Of a stretch of 64,000 nt of DNA, positions 21,311 through 32,152 are shown one piece after another (within the stretch, counting starts at the first letter, position 1; the number at the start of each line of letters is the position of its first letter). The stretch comes from Steinernema hermaphroditum (Eukaryota > Nematoda > Chromadorea > Rhabditida > Steinernematidae). Location: contig CM059622.1 of NCBI GenBank assembly GCA_030435675.1, forward strand, positions 16,802,001 through 16,866,000, read 5' to 3'. The notes under the pieces were generated by a model. The model saw only the letters and a list, made by a program, of their open reading frames with translations, had not been told where the DNA came from and did no database searches. A program made the position numbers and the translations under genes.

Positions 21311-24143
21311 ATGTCTTTCGAAGTGGAATATTACGACAAGTTCGGAATTGTTCCACCTTCATGTTTCTTCAAAGAAACGAAAGGAAGATTCGTCTCTGTG
21401 ACGGATGTGGTGCGTGAGGTGTTTAACGATCACTGTGGGGCGATCAACGACACGGATCAATGGGCGCTCGTGTACGAAAAGCGCCCGAACTGCGCCACCG
21501 AACGACTCGACGATCCACAATCTTTCCACATCAGGATGTGCAACAAGAACTCGAAATATACCATAGAATTTCACTCAAATAAAGTAAGTTTAGAACTGTT
21601 GCAGTGAGTAAGATTGTGCTTAGGATAGAGATTATGAAACGTTCTACTTCCATGTGCCGGCGACGAACGCTCCACTGGTCGTTCGCCAGCGTGCCCGAAG
21701 TCGTTCAAGATGGAGAGTTCCTTCAGATGGCATGGAGAGAGAAGAAGATGGTCGGCCAAGTCGTGCACGGAGCAGAAGCAGAGTGACTTTTGCAGAACCC
21801 GAAGAGACCAAAGAAGTCGAACGACCTGCCGTCATCAATGTAAGCGGGGGAGTGAACAAAAATCGGAATGATCGTGGCTAGAACCATAAGATTTGTGTTT
21901 AAAATTTTAAATAACGGCTGTTTAGTCAATTTATTCCATGCCTTGCAGGCTTCATCAGCTTGGGCACCATGTATTCTGAATTGCTTAGGTTTTCGATCTG
22001 CCCTCTCTGCCGCCCACAACCCCAGAGCCATTACCAGTCGAGCCAGAAATCCGATCAATGCCACCGGCAACACCAAGGGAGCCAGTGTTCACTACGGTCC
22101 CCGAACCGAAAGCACCCTTAATACGTCGCGAAAAGAGCCCCAGTCCCAAACCTCCGGCTACCGTACCTCCAAATGCGATTGCCAAACCGACTAATGTATG
22201 TTCGAAATACTACGCACTGAGATCAGCTAGTTCTTTAGTTGGAAGCAAACGAGTGTCGAATCGACATCGACACCAATATTTGCGGAAGTGATGGAAGGAC
22301 GTTCACTTACGTCGAAAACTTCAAGATTGGACCCCAATCTGGACCTATTAAGAGACGCCTGGTACAGCTTCATAACAACAAACTCAATCAGTGTCGTAAA
22401 GATGGCTATAATGTTCTGGGCGCGGCTTTCAAGATGAATTGGACAATGGGAACTTTCGAATTGGTCGAAAACGCGAATTCGGTGTTATTCGAAGCTGGAC
22501 AAACTTATAGATTTAAGTATGACGAAAGCAAAGAAGAGCATACGGTAGGTCACACTTTCAAACTGTTAGTTCGACAAATAGGGGACCGAAGTTTGTTTTT
22601 TCTTGCCTTTCATACGTTGTGAACTTGAATAAGAAAGAAAGAATGGAGCGGACATTGACTCTGGGAGTGCGTAACGATTTGACGCGGAGACTAGATTCAC
22701 CAATTTTCCACCTCTTTTCCGCTTTTTTTTCGATTATCGACCTGTTTGCGCCGTGCACGGTAATACTAGGATATCAGCGAAGCTGTTAAAACAACAGGGC
22801 TCGTTTTAAATCAATAGGCATAGTCCTAAGCCGGAGCCGGAGTCAAGCCGGGGTTTGCCTAAGCCAAGCCAAAAATGAATGCAGGGCTCGCTTCGCTCGC
22901 CCGCAGCCTAAGTTTGCAGGCTGTGAACTTGTTAGTTATACCAGAAAAACGGCAGAAACAGCTCGACAATCGAAGAAAAAAGCGGAAAAGAGGTTGAAAA
23001 TTAGTGAAAGTAGGACGACGGAATGGTCCCGGAACGAATTGCCTGGCGCGGCAAGCATAGTAAGACCAAAATTCTAAAGCTTAGCATCACTGAACGACCC
23101 AATATTATGATCTACATAATAAGGTTAATCATTCTTTAAGAAGCAATATAACATATGGGACAGGCATTCCAGCAAAACTAAACCTTCTCTACACTTTCAG
23201 CCGACTACCGGGTGGTTTCCGATGCAGCCTTCTCGTCCGTACCCCTTCAGCGTCACCTTTCGACTGGTTCTGCCGCCGCACTTCGAACCTTGGATTCAAA
23301 CCACAACCCTGAATCTGTGTAGGCCTTACAAGGTTTCACAGCTGATCTACTATTCGAAGTCGTATCTGCGTGCACCCCTGTCGAGAATGGGCTCCTCAGT
23401 GCTGAACGTAGCTGTCTACCAGACAGCGCCCGTCAGGCAGGAACTAGGATACACTGACTATTTCAGTGAGGGAAGCTCCTTCGACATCCACTTCGTTGCG
23501 AATGGTGTTGATTATCCAATGGTAGGTCGAGATCTGATTACTTGCTATGACTGTGTTTAGCCTCAACGTGCATTCGCAATCGCTGTGGATACAGATGGGA
23601 ACCAGGTAAACGGATTTGCAATGCGGATGCCACCATCCATGTATCCTCCTATGGTCCCTCCTCCCAATAACCTTCAAAATTCCTTCCTCCCCACGTCCGT
23701 CTTTCATTCCACTCCAGCACGGTATCCAGCATATACACAGTATCCCCGGAATGCTCCTCCCCACTGGGGAAAGAGGCGTGGGAAGTCCCCACGCCTCTTT
23801 CCCTGCACCTCCTCCGAATCCTCAACCGCCAGCAAAAGAAGAATATCTGGTTAACTACACGACGAAGCCGATCAAAATGTTTAAAGCTCCAGAACGCAAA
23901 ATCATTGTCCGTCTACCCTGTCCTAATGAAGACTGCGGAGAGCAGTCGATCCCCAGAACGTGGAGCTGCTTCGTGTGCAATACGGTACTTTACTATGGCT
24001 TCGATGATTTTCTTTATTGCGACTGTGGAAAGCTGGAACCTAAGCACTTGACCTTCAAGTGTACCGGACATGGAAACTTCGTTCCATACAAGGAGAATGT
24101 ACTAGCCAAGAAGCTTAGGAAAACGAGTATGGAGAAAGCGTAA
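21311..24143 (+). CDS. Module/zinc-ribbon protein without GTPase, with a frame break in the last exon
   Basis: Exons 21311-21583, 21624-21839, 21989-22195, 22239-22544, 23201-23521 and 23606-24143. Exon 1 (MSFEVEYYDKFG) is the shared module and is closest to exon 1 of the PABP-like chimera; exon 3 begins VFDLP as does exon 3 of that gene. Exons 4 and 5 are two further modules. The last exon encodes a Pro-rich linker and then a zinc ribbon (LPCPN-x2-C, CFVC, YGFDD, YCDCG, FKC) ending in a basic tail like that of the PABP chimera. The Pro-rich part and the ribbon are in different frames; the switch falls at 23767-23803, where a palindrome sits. So either this allele is broken, the assembly has an error, or a splice was missed. 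The ATG lies 9 nt after a TTCTAG acceptor; an AATAAA follows at 24272. Confidence 0.65.
22795..22935. repeat. Fragment of the AAGCCGGGGTTTGCC element
   Basis: It shares the phrases GGCATAGTCCTAAGCCGGAG and AAGCCGGGGTTTGCCTAAGC with 11330-11470. It lies in intron 4 of the module/zinc-ribbon gene. Confidence 0.75.
23767..23803. repeat. Exonic 16-bp perfect palindrome at a frame break
   Basis: GGGAAAGAGGCGTGGG (23767-23782) is the exact reverse complement of 23788-23803, with a 5-base centre. Upstream the Pro-rich linker is open in one frame, downstream the zinc ribbon is open in another, so the switch maps to this element. Confidence 0.85.
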
Positions 24144-24446
24144 ATTTTATTGTGATGACTTGATGAATTTGTAATTTCCGTGTTGTTTTGCATTGTTATT
24201 GTAGTTTTAATTATTGAAAAAGGACTATTGTATGGTGAAAACGAGTGACTGAACGAGTAAGTTAGATATTTAATAAATGATTTTTATATTGAAATTTTGT
24301 CCTTCTTCTTGCCGAGACAGAGCCAGTGGATGTCCCTTCTGATCGCTACCGACATAAATGAAAGCCTGAAATAGGTGTAGTTGACTCCCTTGATCATTAG
24401 CGATCAGTCTACGGTGATGTGCCCTGACGCATTATGCATGACATAA

Positions 24447-24974
24447 ACGCGGCTGCGCGCGAATTCGCACCCTCTAGGTACTAAAAGCCAAATAGCCCAG
24501 CAGGCGGCAAGATTGACGCTCATGGAATCGGTTTCATTCCAGTCTAACCCTGACGACTAGATGGCGCGCTTCTTGAACCAGAGCGCGGCTATAGCATGAG
24601 AGGACCTCCTCGACGAAACACACTGGAACAGAATCCATTGGGTGTTCTTGCGGATTGGCTTGTTTCCTGTGTCATATTGTGACTCAATTTTATTCTCCAA
24701 TTCAGAAAGCGATGCTGAACGGCATGGCAAAGACTGATTAGTGTTGCTATGATTTTGAAACAGGGGAGGCCTGTGATAAGCGCCGAATAAACTGCGCTTT
24801 TCAAAAAACTCACTCTAGCTCACATACACAAACGAACGGGCATGTTGTCCTTTGGCAGGATGGTCGAAATCCCATCAGAACCTGAGATTCAAATCCTCAA
24901 AAAGGACATAGTTAAAAATGGCGTGCTCAAAGCCAAATCTCTACTTTCATCTGTTATGACAGCATCACATAAAC
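24447..24974. repeat. Single-unit copy of the minisatellite element, then gene-free DNA
   Basis: 24447-24525 repeats the CGGCTGCGCGCGAATTCGC head and one GGCGGCAAGATTG unit. The rest up to 24974 shows nothing that I can support. Confidence 0.6.
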
Positions 24975-25883
24975 TTAGATTCTCACGGAACGATACCCGT
25001 ATCGGAACTTCCGCTCAGATTTCTCAGCTTCGTTCTTCACAGCCTTCGGTTTGTGCGGATAAACGGGTCTCACGTTCACAGAGCTTCCGTCCTGATCGAC
25101 CTTGTCGGCGTTCCAGTCCATCTCATCGCATCTGCGCTTATGAGCGTATCCGCCGTCGTCGGTATTCTCATGGAACCCGTACTTGTTCTTTCTGTCCCAT
25201 TTGAAATTGGAAGATGTCTTTTCTCTCTTATAGCTGCTTCGGGACGGTCCCAAACGGCACAAGGGATGGGACGACCCGTTCGAAGATGGTCTGTCTTGGC
25301 GAATGGACCACTTGACCTCAACGTGCTGGCCCAGGATCTGGTGCTCTTCTTTGAGAAGTTCCTCGACAACTTCAGCGGAGGCGAAAGTGACAAAACCGAT
25401 CGATCTGAAGATGATAGGGTAAATAGACAGGAAATTTCAGGGATCTTTACTTAGAATTAACAACTTTGACATCCAGAACTGGCCCAAACTGCTTGAAATA
25501 CCCCTTAAGGTCATCTTCACTGGCTTCTTTTGGAAGTCCAGCAATGTAAATCTTGGCCGTACCGCCAGGGGACGACACCTTTTTGCCGAATGCGGCCCAG
25601 TCTACCGTAACCCGTTGGCCCAGGATGTAGTGTTCTGAACGAAGAAGTTCTTCGGCTACCTTGCGTGACTCAAAAGTGACGAAGGCATATGACCTGAAAA
25701 CTGATTTGACGTAGCAATCGATGGAGCAAACGCTTACTTTCCACTTGTAGTTTTCATAACTTTAACGTTCACGATTCGGCCGATTCCTTCGAAATACTCT
25801 CTGAGATCATCTTCGTGGACTACTGAGAGGAACGTTCCTACGTAGAGCGTCGCCTCAGATTGCTGATCAGTAGGAGAGCTCAT
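24975..25883 (-). CDS. Two-RRM RNA-binding protein
   Basis: Three exons (25883-25738, 25693-25451, 25404-24975) give 272 aa. RRM1 begins at about residue 11 (ATLYVGTF, SYAFVTF) and RRM2 at about 95 (AKIYIAGLP, IGFVTF); both exon junctions interrupt the RNP1 strand at the same place, which suggests an internal duplication. The C-terminal about 110 residues are hydrophilic, rich in Lys, Arg, Asp and Ser. The layout resembles hnRNP A/DAZ/Musashi-type proteins, but I cannot name an orthologue. Convergent with the module/zinc-ribbon gene. Confidence 0.8.
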
Positions 25884-26944
25884 TTTTCAGAGTCGATAGC
25901 ATTCAGCTTCATTGAGCACGATTTAAAAGGGCAAACATGGAGTACTAGCATCGTTTGTACGGTCATTTTAAGCGATGCTTTTAGTCTACATCTTTTGATG
26001 CTACCCGACAGATCATATATCTCCAACCCGTAGATTCAAGACCAGTATCTCGTTCTCATGGAATTTGTGCGTCAAAGCCTGCAATTTGGTTCTGGTGACT
26101 CGGTTCATACGACGACTGGCGGGCTTGCTTACGCCCGCCAGTCAGTTTTTGTCGATTTTTAAGCTTTGCTTCTGGTAGTAAAGCTTGATCGAAAGCAGAG
26201 ATAGGCAATGGCTTAGCCAGTCAAACGTTCCAACCGGTTGGCCAGTCGACTCAACCGGTTGACGACTCACGGCTGAGCCGATCCGATCCGTCAGCCGATC
26301 CGTCAGCCGTCAACCGGTTGACGGATGATACTGCTCTGCCGTCAGCCGATCCGTCCTCAGTAGCGCTCTCCCCTTTAAGGATTCATTTACCTGACCCATG
26401 TACGAAGAAACTTGACCTCCCGAAATAAGATCCCAGTCAATGGGAAGCGCAGAAGTCTTAGACATAGCGATCTTCACTTCAACAAAGTCATTCCATATTA
26501 TGAAAAATATCAAATACTCCATCAACTCGCAAAGCATACATAGCATACTCTTTTTGAACAAAGCAGAATCCGGTCTTGATCAAATTCGCTTCTCGTTTCT
26601 TGCAGTCGGCGGAATAATTGACTGCTGAGCAGTAAAGTTAACTCTGACTCAACATTATTATCTAAAAGTATTTCATATTTAACCATTGAGTTTTGAACTA
26701 TGGACTTATTTTCATCCTGCTTTTTTCGCCTCTATGAAACCGCCACTCTTGGCTTCAGTGTCCACTATCCACGTATTCGCGATAGAAGCTAGCGTGGGCC
26801 GAAACTACAGATAGCGACGGGCTACAAAATAGGGAGCACCCACACATCGCCTATGTTCTTAAAAGCATTTGATTAATTCTGACCTTTCGTCTCGTCTTTG
26901 CGCCCATCGAACAAAATACAGTTCCGCCACTTTGCGTCGCCGAT
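25884..26944. other. Intergenic region with short repeats and a hairpin
   Basis: GACTGGCGGGC / GCCCGCCAGTC form an 11-bp hairpin near 26115-26143, and 26225-26355 has clustered GATCCGTCAGCC and CAACCGGTTGAC units in both orientations. The last about 110 bp are nearly identical to the sequence just before the second peptidase gene (29400-29515) and are its presumptive shared promoter. Confidence 0.55.
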
Positions 26945-29006
26945 ATGTCTCGGACAGCGCTTCTCTTTCTCTTCCTCCCAACCCTTATCTTCGGATCCTA
27001 TTTCGAATTGGACCACGAGTTCTCGCGAACCATTCACCCATGCCAGGACTTCTACAAGTTCGTCTGCAACCCCGATGGAAACCGGAACGACTCTTACATG
27101 TACACCTATGGACAGAAGTACATTAGGGTTAGGGAAATCCTTGGCGCGTTCAAGAACTACTCGGACCCGATTTCGGACTTCATCCGGGAGATCTACATCA
27201 GAGATCACTGGAACAGGACCCTCTTCGAAAAGGGTCGTCTTGTCGGAATGGATTTGGCGATGGGCAAACAGAAATTCGAAATTCTGTACAATGTGTCCGC
27301 AAAAGCGCTCACCATCATCGACGGCAAGACCATGAACCTAAGAAACCGAAGTAGCTTAGAGTCGGTGAATTGTGTCTACAACGAGTGCCCTGGATATGTG
27401 AAAGGAATCCTCTTCGAATTCAAAAATGCAACCGACGACGACGATCAGATGGATCTGCAAAAGCTGAACATTACGGCCATGTACATCAAAGTCGAACCAG
27501 AGGAGCTCACTGAGGAAGAGAAGGTTTGTGATTTGAAAGTTTGAATCCTCAAGCCTTTTCAGGATGATATCAATATTCGCGTTTTCGAGACCCATGACAA
27601 ACCCTGGGCAACGCCCTATCTGAACCTTCTCACAGCCAAGTTCTCGAGTGAACGAGGCCTTTGGCTCTCCGATGACAAGGACTTACTATTCAAGAAATTC
27701 GCTAAGGCACTGATCGACGAAACAGTGGCCGAACTTGAGGTACAGTCTACCTATATCAGGTCACCTTAAAGGTTGTTACTTCTCAGGAACAGGCTTGGAT
27801 TCCCTCTGGAATAAAGCAAAGAGTCATCGAATCGGTGAAGACTATCCGCATGAATCTCCCTGTCCCTGACTCCGTGAAGAATCTGGACAACGTCAACGAG
27901 GCCATCGCTTTCTACTTGCGCCGCTTTGAGCAATATGGGCATGACCTGTTTAAGGAGACGTTGTTCGAGGATGAGCTGTATAAGCGCATGCTAAAAGAGT
28001 GAGTCGATGGATAGCAAAATTGGATTGTTTTTGAGGAGGAACTATCATCTAAATTGTCAGAAAATGGTGCTTCTTTTGCACCTTCAGAATGATCAGAACG
28101 CGAAGGGTTCTAGTGCTTCTGTAGGTCTAGTCATAACTCTTTCCAAGCCAGATGCAACCATCTCTATCCATCAAACCTTCCTTATAGTGAGTCCTGCAAC
28201 ACGGTATGCCAACTAAAGAAGTTCAAAGAATTTGCCCATCTGACCATGCGGAAATGCCAACACAAATATGGCGCAACGGACAAGTACGTCGACATTATAC
28301 AAGCGGGCACCATGCCCGTCCACCTGTTCGATCGCGGCGCCTTCAGCGTTTTCGACGAAATGGTCTGTCACATGTTCGCTCTTTTCACAGTTGAAACATT
28401 CAGATGATCTATCCTTCCTACATGCTCTACGCAAATGACGACCTTCCCATCGGATTCCGCTATGGCCATATTGTTCATATTCTCGCTCATGAGATATTTC
28501 ACACGCTGGATGCTAACTTAGGCATAGATGCACGAATGAAGAAGGCAGCTAATGAACTTATTGGATTGAAAGAATACGACGAGGCGATCAAGTGCTATGA
28601 GGACTACTACGGTTCCTTTGGTGCCACAGCCCCCAATGGGACAGTTTTCTTCCCTGACGGCAAGCTCAAGAAGAATGAAGGCTTCGCCGATGTCGAGGGC
28701 ACGAGGATCGCCCTGAGAGTCCTGCAGAAAACCCTGTTCAGCAGCCGCGCCTTCAAGTCTTCCTACAGCTACAGCGCCTACAACGACTTCGAATGGTTCT
28801 TCATGGGCGCCATGATGTTGGGATGTCCTAAGGCTGGATTGGACGACTTCGAAGAGTTCAAAAGAACAGAAATGGGTGTTCATCCAAGATTAACCATACG
28901 GGTAAATGCCTGGGTTCGTCAGTTGGACGAGTTTTCAAAAATATTCAACTGTAAGCCTGGTGATCCTATGTACGTGGTGGACAAGCAGTGCAAGGCCTTT
29001 CCTTAA
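26945..29006 (+). CDS. M13 (neprilysin-like) zinc metallopeptidase, copy 1
   Basis: Exons 26945-27523, 27563-27739, 27787-27998, 28188-28362 and 28404-29006 give 581 aa, shorter than the usual 700-750. Residues 1-18 look like a signal peptide ([14 protein letters not shown]); then comes the M13 N-terminal phrase [10 protein letters not shown]. The zinc site is intact: HEIFH in the last exon and the third ligand in NEGFADVEG. The C-terminus [17 protein letters not shown] is the family's Cys-containing end. Several other family motifs (the NAYY substrate-binding region) are not recognisable, so it is a divergent member. Probably secreted, cleaving small peptides. A close paralogue follows in tandem. 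Confidence 0.85.
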
Positions 29007-29515
29007 GACCTGGTTTCGGAATGCGATTGTTCTACGTAAAGCTATCGTAAGATAAAGAACATTTCTAAGGATAAACTTGAAATTACGATGATACAGAAGA
29101 GAATCTGATATTGCGTTCTGTGCCGAAGGCAGAAGGATACCGGCAACTACGGCCTATAAGATATCCTTCACGGCGTCTCCATCTCAAAACACAGAAATCA
29201 CTGTCAAGTGCCGGATTCTCATGGTGCGACGAGGCGATCAATGTACACATCGAAATACTTGACGTCAGTTTTCATTCTTCTTCGAGACCACAGACGTCAA
29301 CACAGACAGCTAAATGATTTCATTAATTCCTGTGTGCCGCATTTGAAAAACGATGGCAAAAAGAATACAGTTCCGCAACTTCAGTATCGACTATAAATTC
29401 TATCGGCGATAGACACATCGCCTATGTTCTTAAAAGCATCTAATTAATTCTGACCTTTCGTCTCGTCTTTGCGCCCATCGAACAAAATACAGTTCCGCCA
29501 CTTTGCGTCGCCGAT

Positions 29516-31391
29516 ATGTCTCGGACAGCGCTTCTCTTTCTCTTCCTCCCAACTCTTATCTTCGGATCCTATTTCGAATTGGACCACGAGTTCTCCCGAA
29601 CCATTCACCCATGCCAGGACTTCTACAAGTTCGTCTGCAACCCCGATGGAAACCGGAACGACTCTTACATGTACACCTATGGACAGAAGTACATTAGGGT
29701 TAGGGAAATCCTTGGCGCGTTCAAGAACTACTCGGACCCGATTTCGGACTTCATTCGGCAGATCTACATCAGATATCATCGGAACAGGACCCTGTTCGAA
29801 AAGGGTCGGCTTATAGGAGCGGATGTGGCGATAGGCGGAGGCAATTTCGACATTCTGCATGATGTGACCAAAGAAGTGCTCACCATCATCGACTGGAATG
29901 CCTTGCATCTGAGAAGTGGGGATAACTTCAAGACAGTGAATTGCGTCTACAAGGAGTGCCCTGGATATGTGAAAGGAATCGTCTTCGGTTTCAAAAACGC
30001 GACCGACGACGACGATCACATGGATCTACAAAAGCTAAACATCACGGCTAAGTACGTCGAAGTTGAACTCACTGAAAAAGAAAAAGTTTGCCTTTTCCAG
30101 TAGACTATGGTCCTCTTATCTCTTTTTCAGAAAAGAAGAGACTTTCCAATTTTCAATGGTAAGGTGAAGATTTCGCCAATACCGTATCTTAACCTCCTCG
30201 TGGCTAAATTTTCGACTGAACGGAATCTATGGACATCGAAGGCCACGGAGGATGAATTCAAGAAATATGCTCAAGTGTTGGTAGAAGAAACAGTAGCTCA
30301 GATCGAGGTTGGTTAGAGGGGGGTTTTAAGGCTATTTGAGGCATCTCCAGAAACAAGCGTGGATCCCTGATTCGAAGAAGGCTACGATCATCGAATTAAT
30401 GAAAAGAATCAACCAAATCCTCTTTGTGCCCGAGTCTCTAAGGAACTTGGATAACGTCGAAGAGGCCATCGGCTTCTACGTATCAGAATTTAAGAAATAT
30501 GAGAATTATCTGAAGACTCAGCTCAGAAAGTAGATCAAATATAATGCGAACTTCAGTATATCATCACATGATTCAGTGAATCATGTGGTCTGACATGTCT
30601 CCAATGGAAAATCTTCAAATTCACCAAGTTGACTGTGGAGAAATACCAACAAAAGTATGGAAAAACTGACAAATATGTCGACATCTTGCAGACTGGGCGT
30701 TCTTTTGCGAAGCTCTATGAAATAAGCGCCTACACAACTATCGACCATCTGGTTCGTCTCGCCCTTTTTGTATTCATTCTGTAGAAGATCATCTTAGATC
30801 CTCCTTCCCGCATTGTCTTTCCATCTTCGCGACGACCTTCCGGTTGGGTTCCGCTACGGATTCATGGCTCGAGTCCTGTCCCATGAACTTTTTCACTCCC
30901 TGGATCCGAAGATAAACATCTACCCCAGAGTTGACAAGCCGGGCAACATACTCCACGGTCTCAAGGAATACGACGAGGCCACGAAGTGCTACGAGGACTA
31001 TTACGGTTCCTTTGGTGCCACAGCCCCCAATGGGACCGTTTTCTTCCCTAACGGCACGATTAAGAAGAATGAAGGCTTCGCCGATGTTGAGGGCACGAGA
31101 ATCGCCCTGAAAGCCCTCCAGAAGACCCTGTTCAGCAGCCGCGCCTTCAAGTCTTCCTACAGCTACAGCGCCTACAACGACTTCGAATGGTTCTTCATGA
31201 GCGCGATGCTTGCCTGCAAAAAAGTGAATGATTTCGATCATTTTATGGCCGTCAGAACGGGTCCTCATTCAAGACGTACCATCCGGATAAACGCTCTAAT
31301 GCGGCAACTTGAAGAGTTCTCGCGGACCTTTAACTGTAAGCCTGGAGACCCTATGTACGTGGTGGACAAGCAGTGCAAAGCCTTCCCTTAA
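29516..31391 (+). CDS. M13 (neprilysin-like) zinc metallopeptidase, copy 2
   Basis: Exons 29516-30085, 30131-30307, 30351-30529, 30577-30751 and 30798-31391 give 564 aa with the same exon phases as copy 1. Signal peptide, [16 protein letters not shown] and NEGFADVEG are all present, so catalysis should be possible. The first about 80 residues and a block around [15 protein letters not shown] are almost identical to copy 1, while the segments between differ strongly. The 115 bp upstream of the ATG are also shared, so promoter and gene were duplicated together. Confidence 0.85.
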
Positions 31392-32152
31392 TGATCATAT
31401 TTTCCTACCATATCATTGCTGACAATATAAACGTACAATTCAGAAATACACAGCCAGTCCTTCTTAGACCATGTTAACGTTGCACTATTCATATGGAACA
31501 AATCAGAAAAATAAAAAAAGAGATCTTTTTGCACCACATTATTCAAATTATACAGGGAAGCGCGAACGCTATCCCCTAACGCAAAAATTAAGCTGTTGGC
31601 CAACTCCAACTCGGAGCAGCCACACGGGTCAACCGAGAGCGAAAGTGCAATGTCCCAGCCTCACCATGGATTCCCTGCCCTGTTGACCACAGGAAGATCC
31701 CAGCCAGGTAAGTGCATAAGCCGACCATCGCCGACCTCTCCTTTCGGATGTAACTGTCTCGTCGCATCGGTATGACGCGTTTACGTCAGAGAAGGCAGAG
31801 AAAACGCAGGCAAGAACAACCGAGACCATGTCTGAGACACTCGCTCGGCATCTGTCATTTGCACTTTGCAACGTTAGCCTCTCTTTCCGCCTGCCATCCG
31901 CAAATCCTCGCGCTAAATCTGCATCGTTCTTGTACAATATTCACTTGTGTATATTTTCGTGCAGAATTTCGCAATCCGCTGTTGAGGGGATCTGAGGATC
32001 TGAGTTTGCTGCTTTTTTGCGAAATACTAAGCTAATTTTCCGGGAATATTAATCATGAACCGACGCTGTTTTTCAGTGATGTTCCGTGATTTAAAGTATA
32101 TCCAATTTAGATGGACTAACTATGTTTATTCTGCTGCTTTCAGGTGTTGTCA
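31392..32152. other. Intergenic region before the RMI1 homologue
   Basis: No supported gene. A TTTCAG acceptor at 32138-32143 lies 9 nt before the RMI1 ATG, compatible with trans-splicing or an upstream non-coding exon. Confidence 0.5.

Noticed and set aside
26115..26160. GC-rich hairpin followed by TTTTT, like a bacterial terminator
   Set aside because: The window is eukaryotic with spliced genes; there is no reason to read it as a rho-independent terminator.
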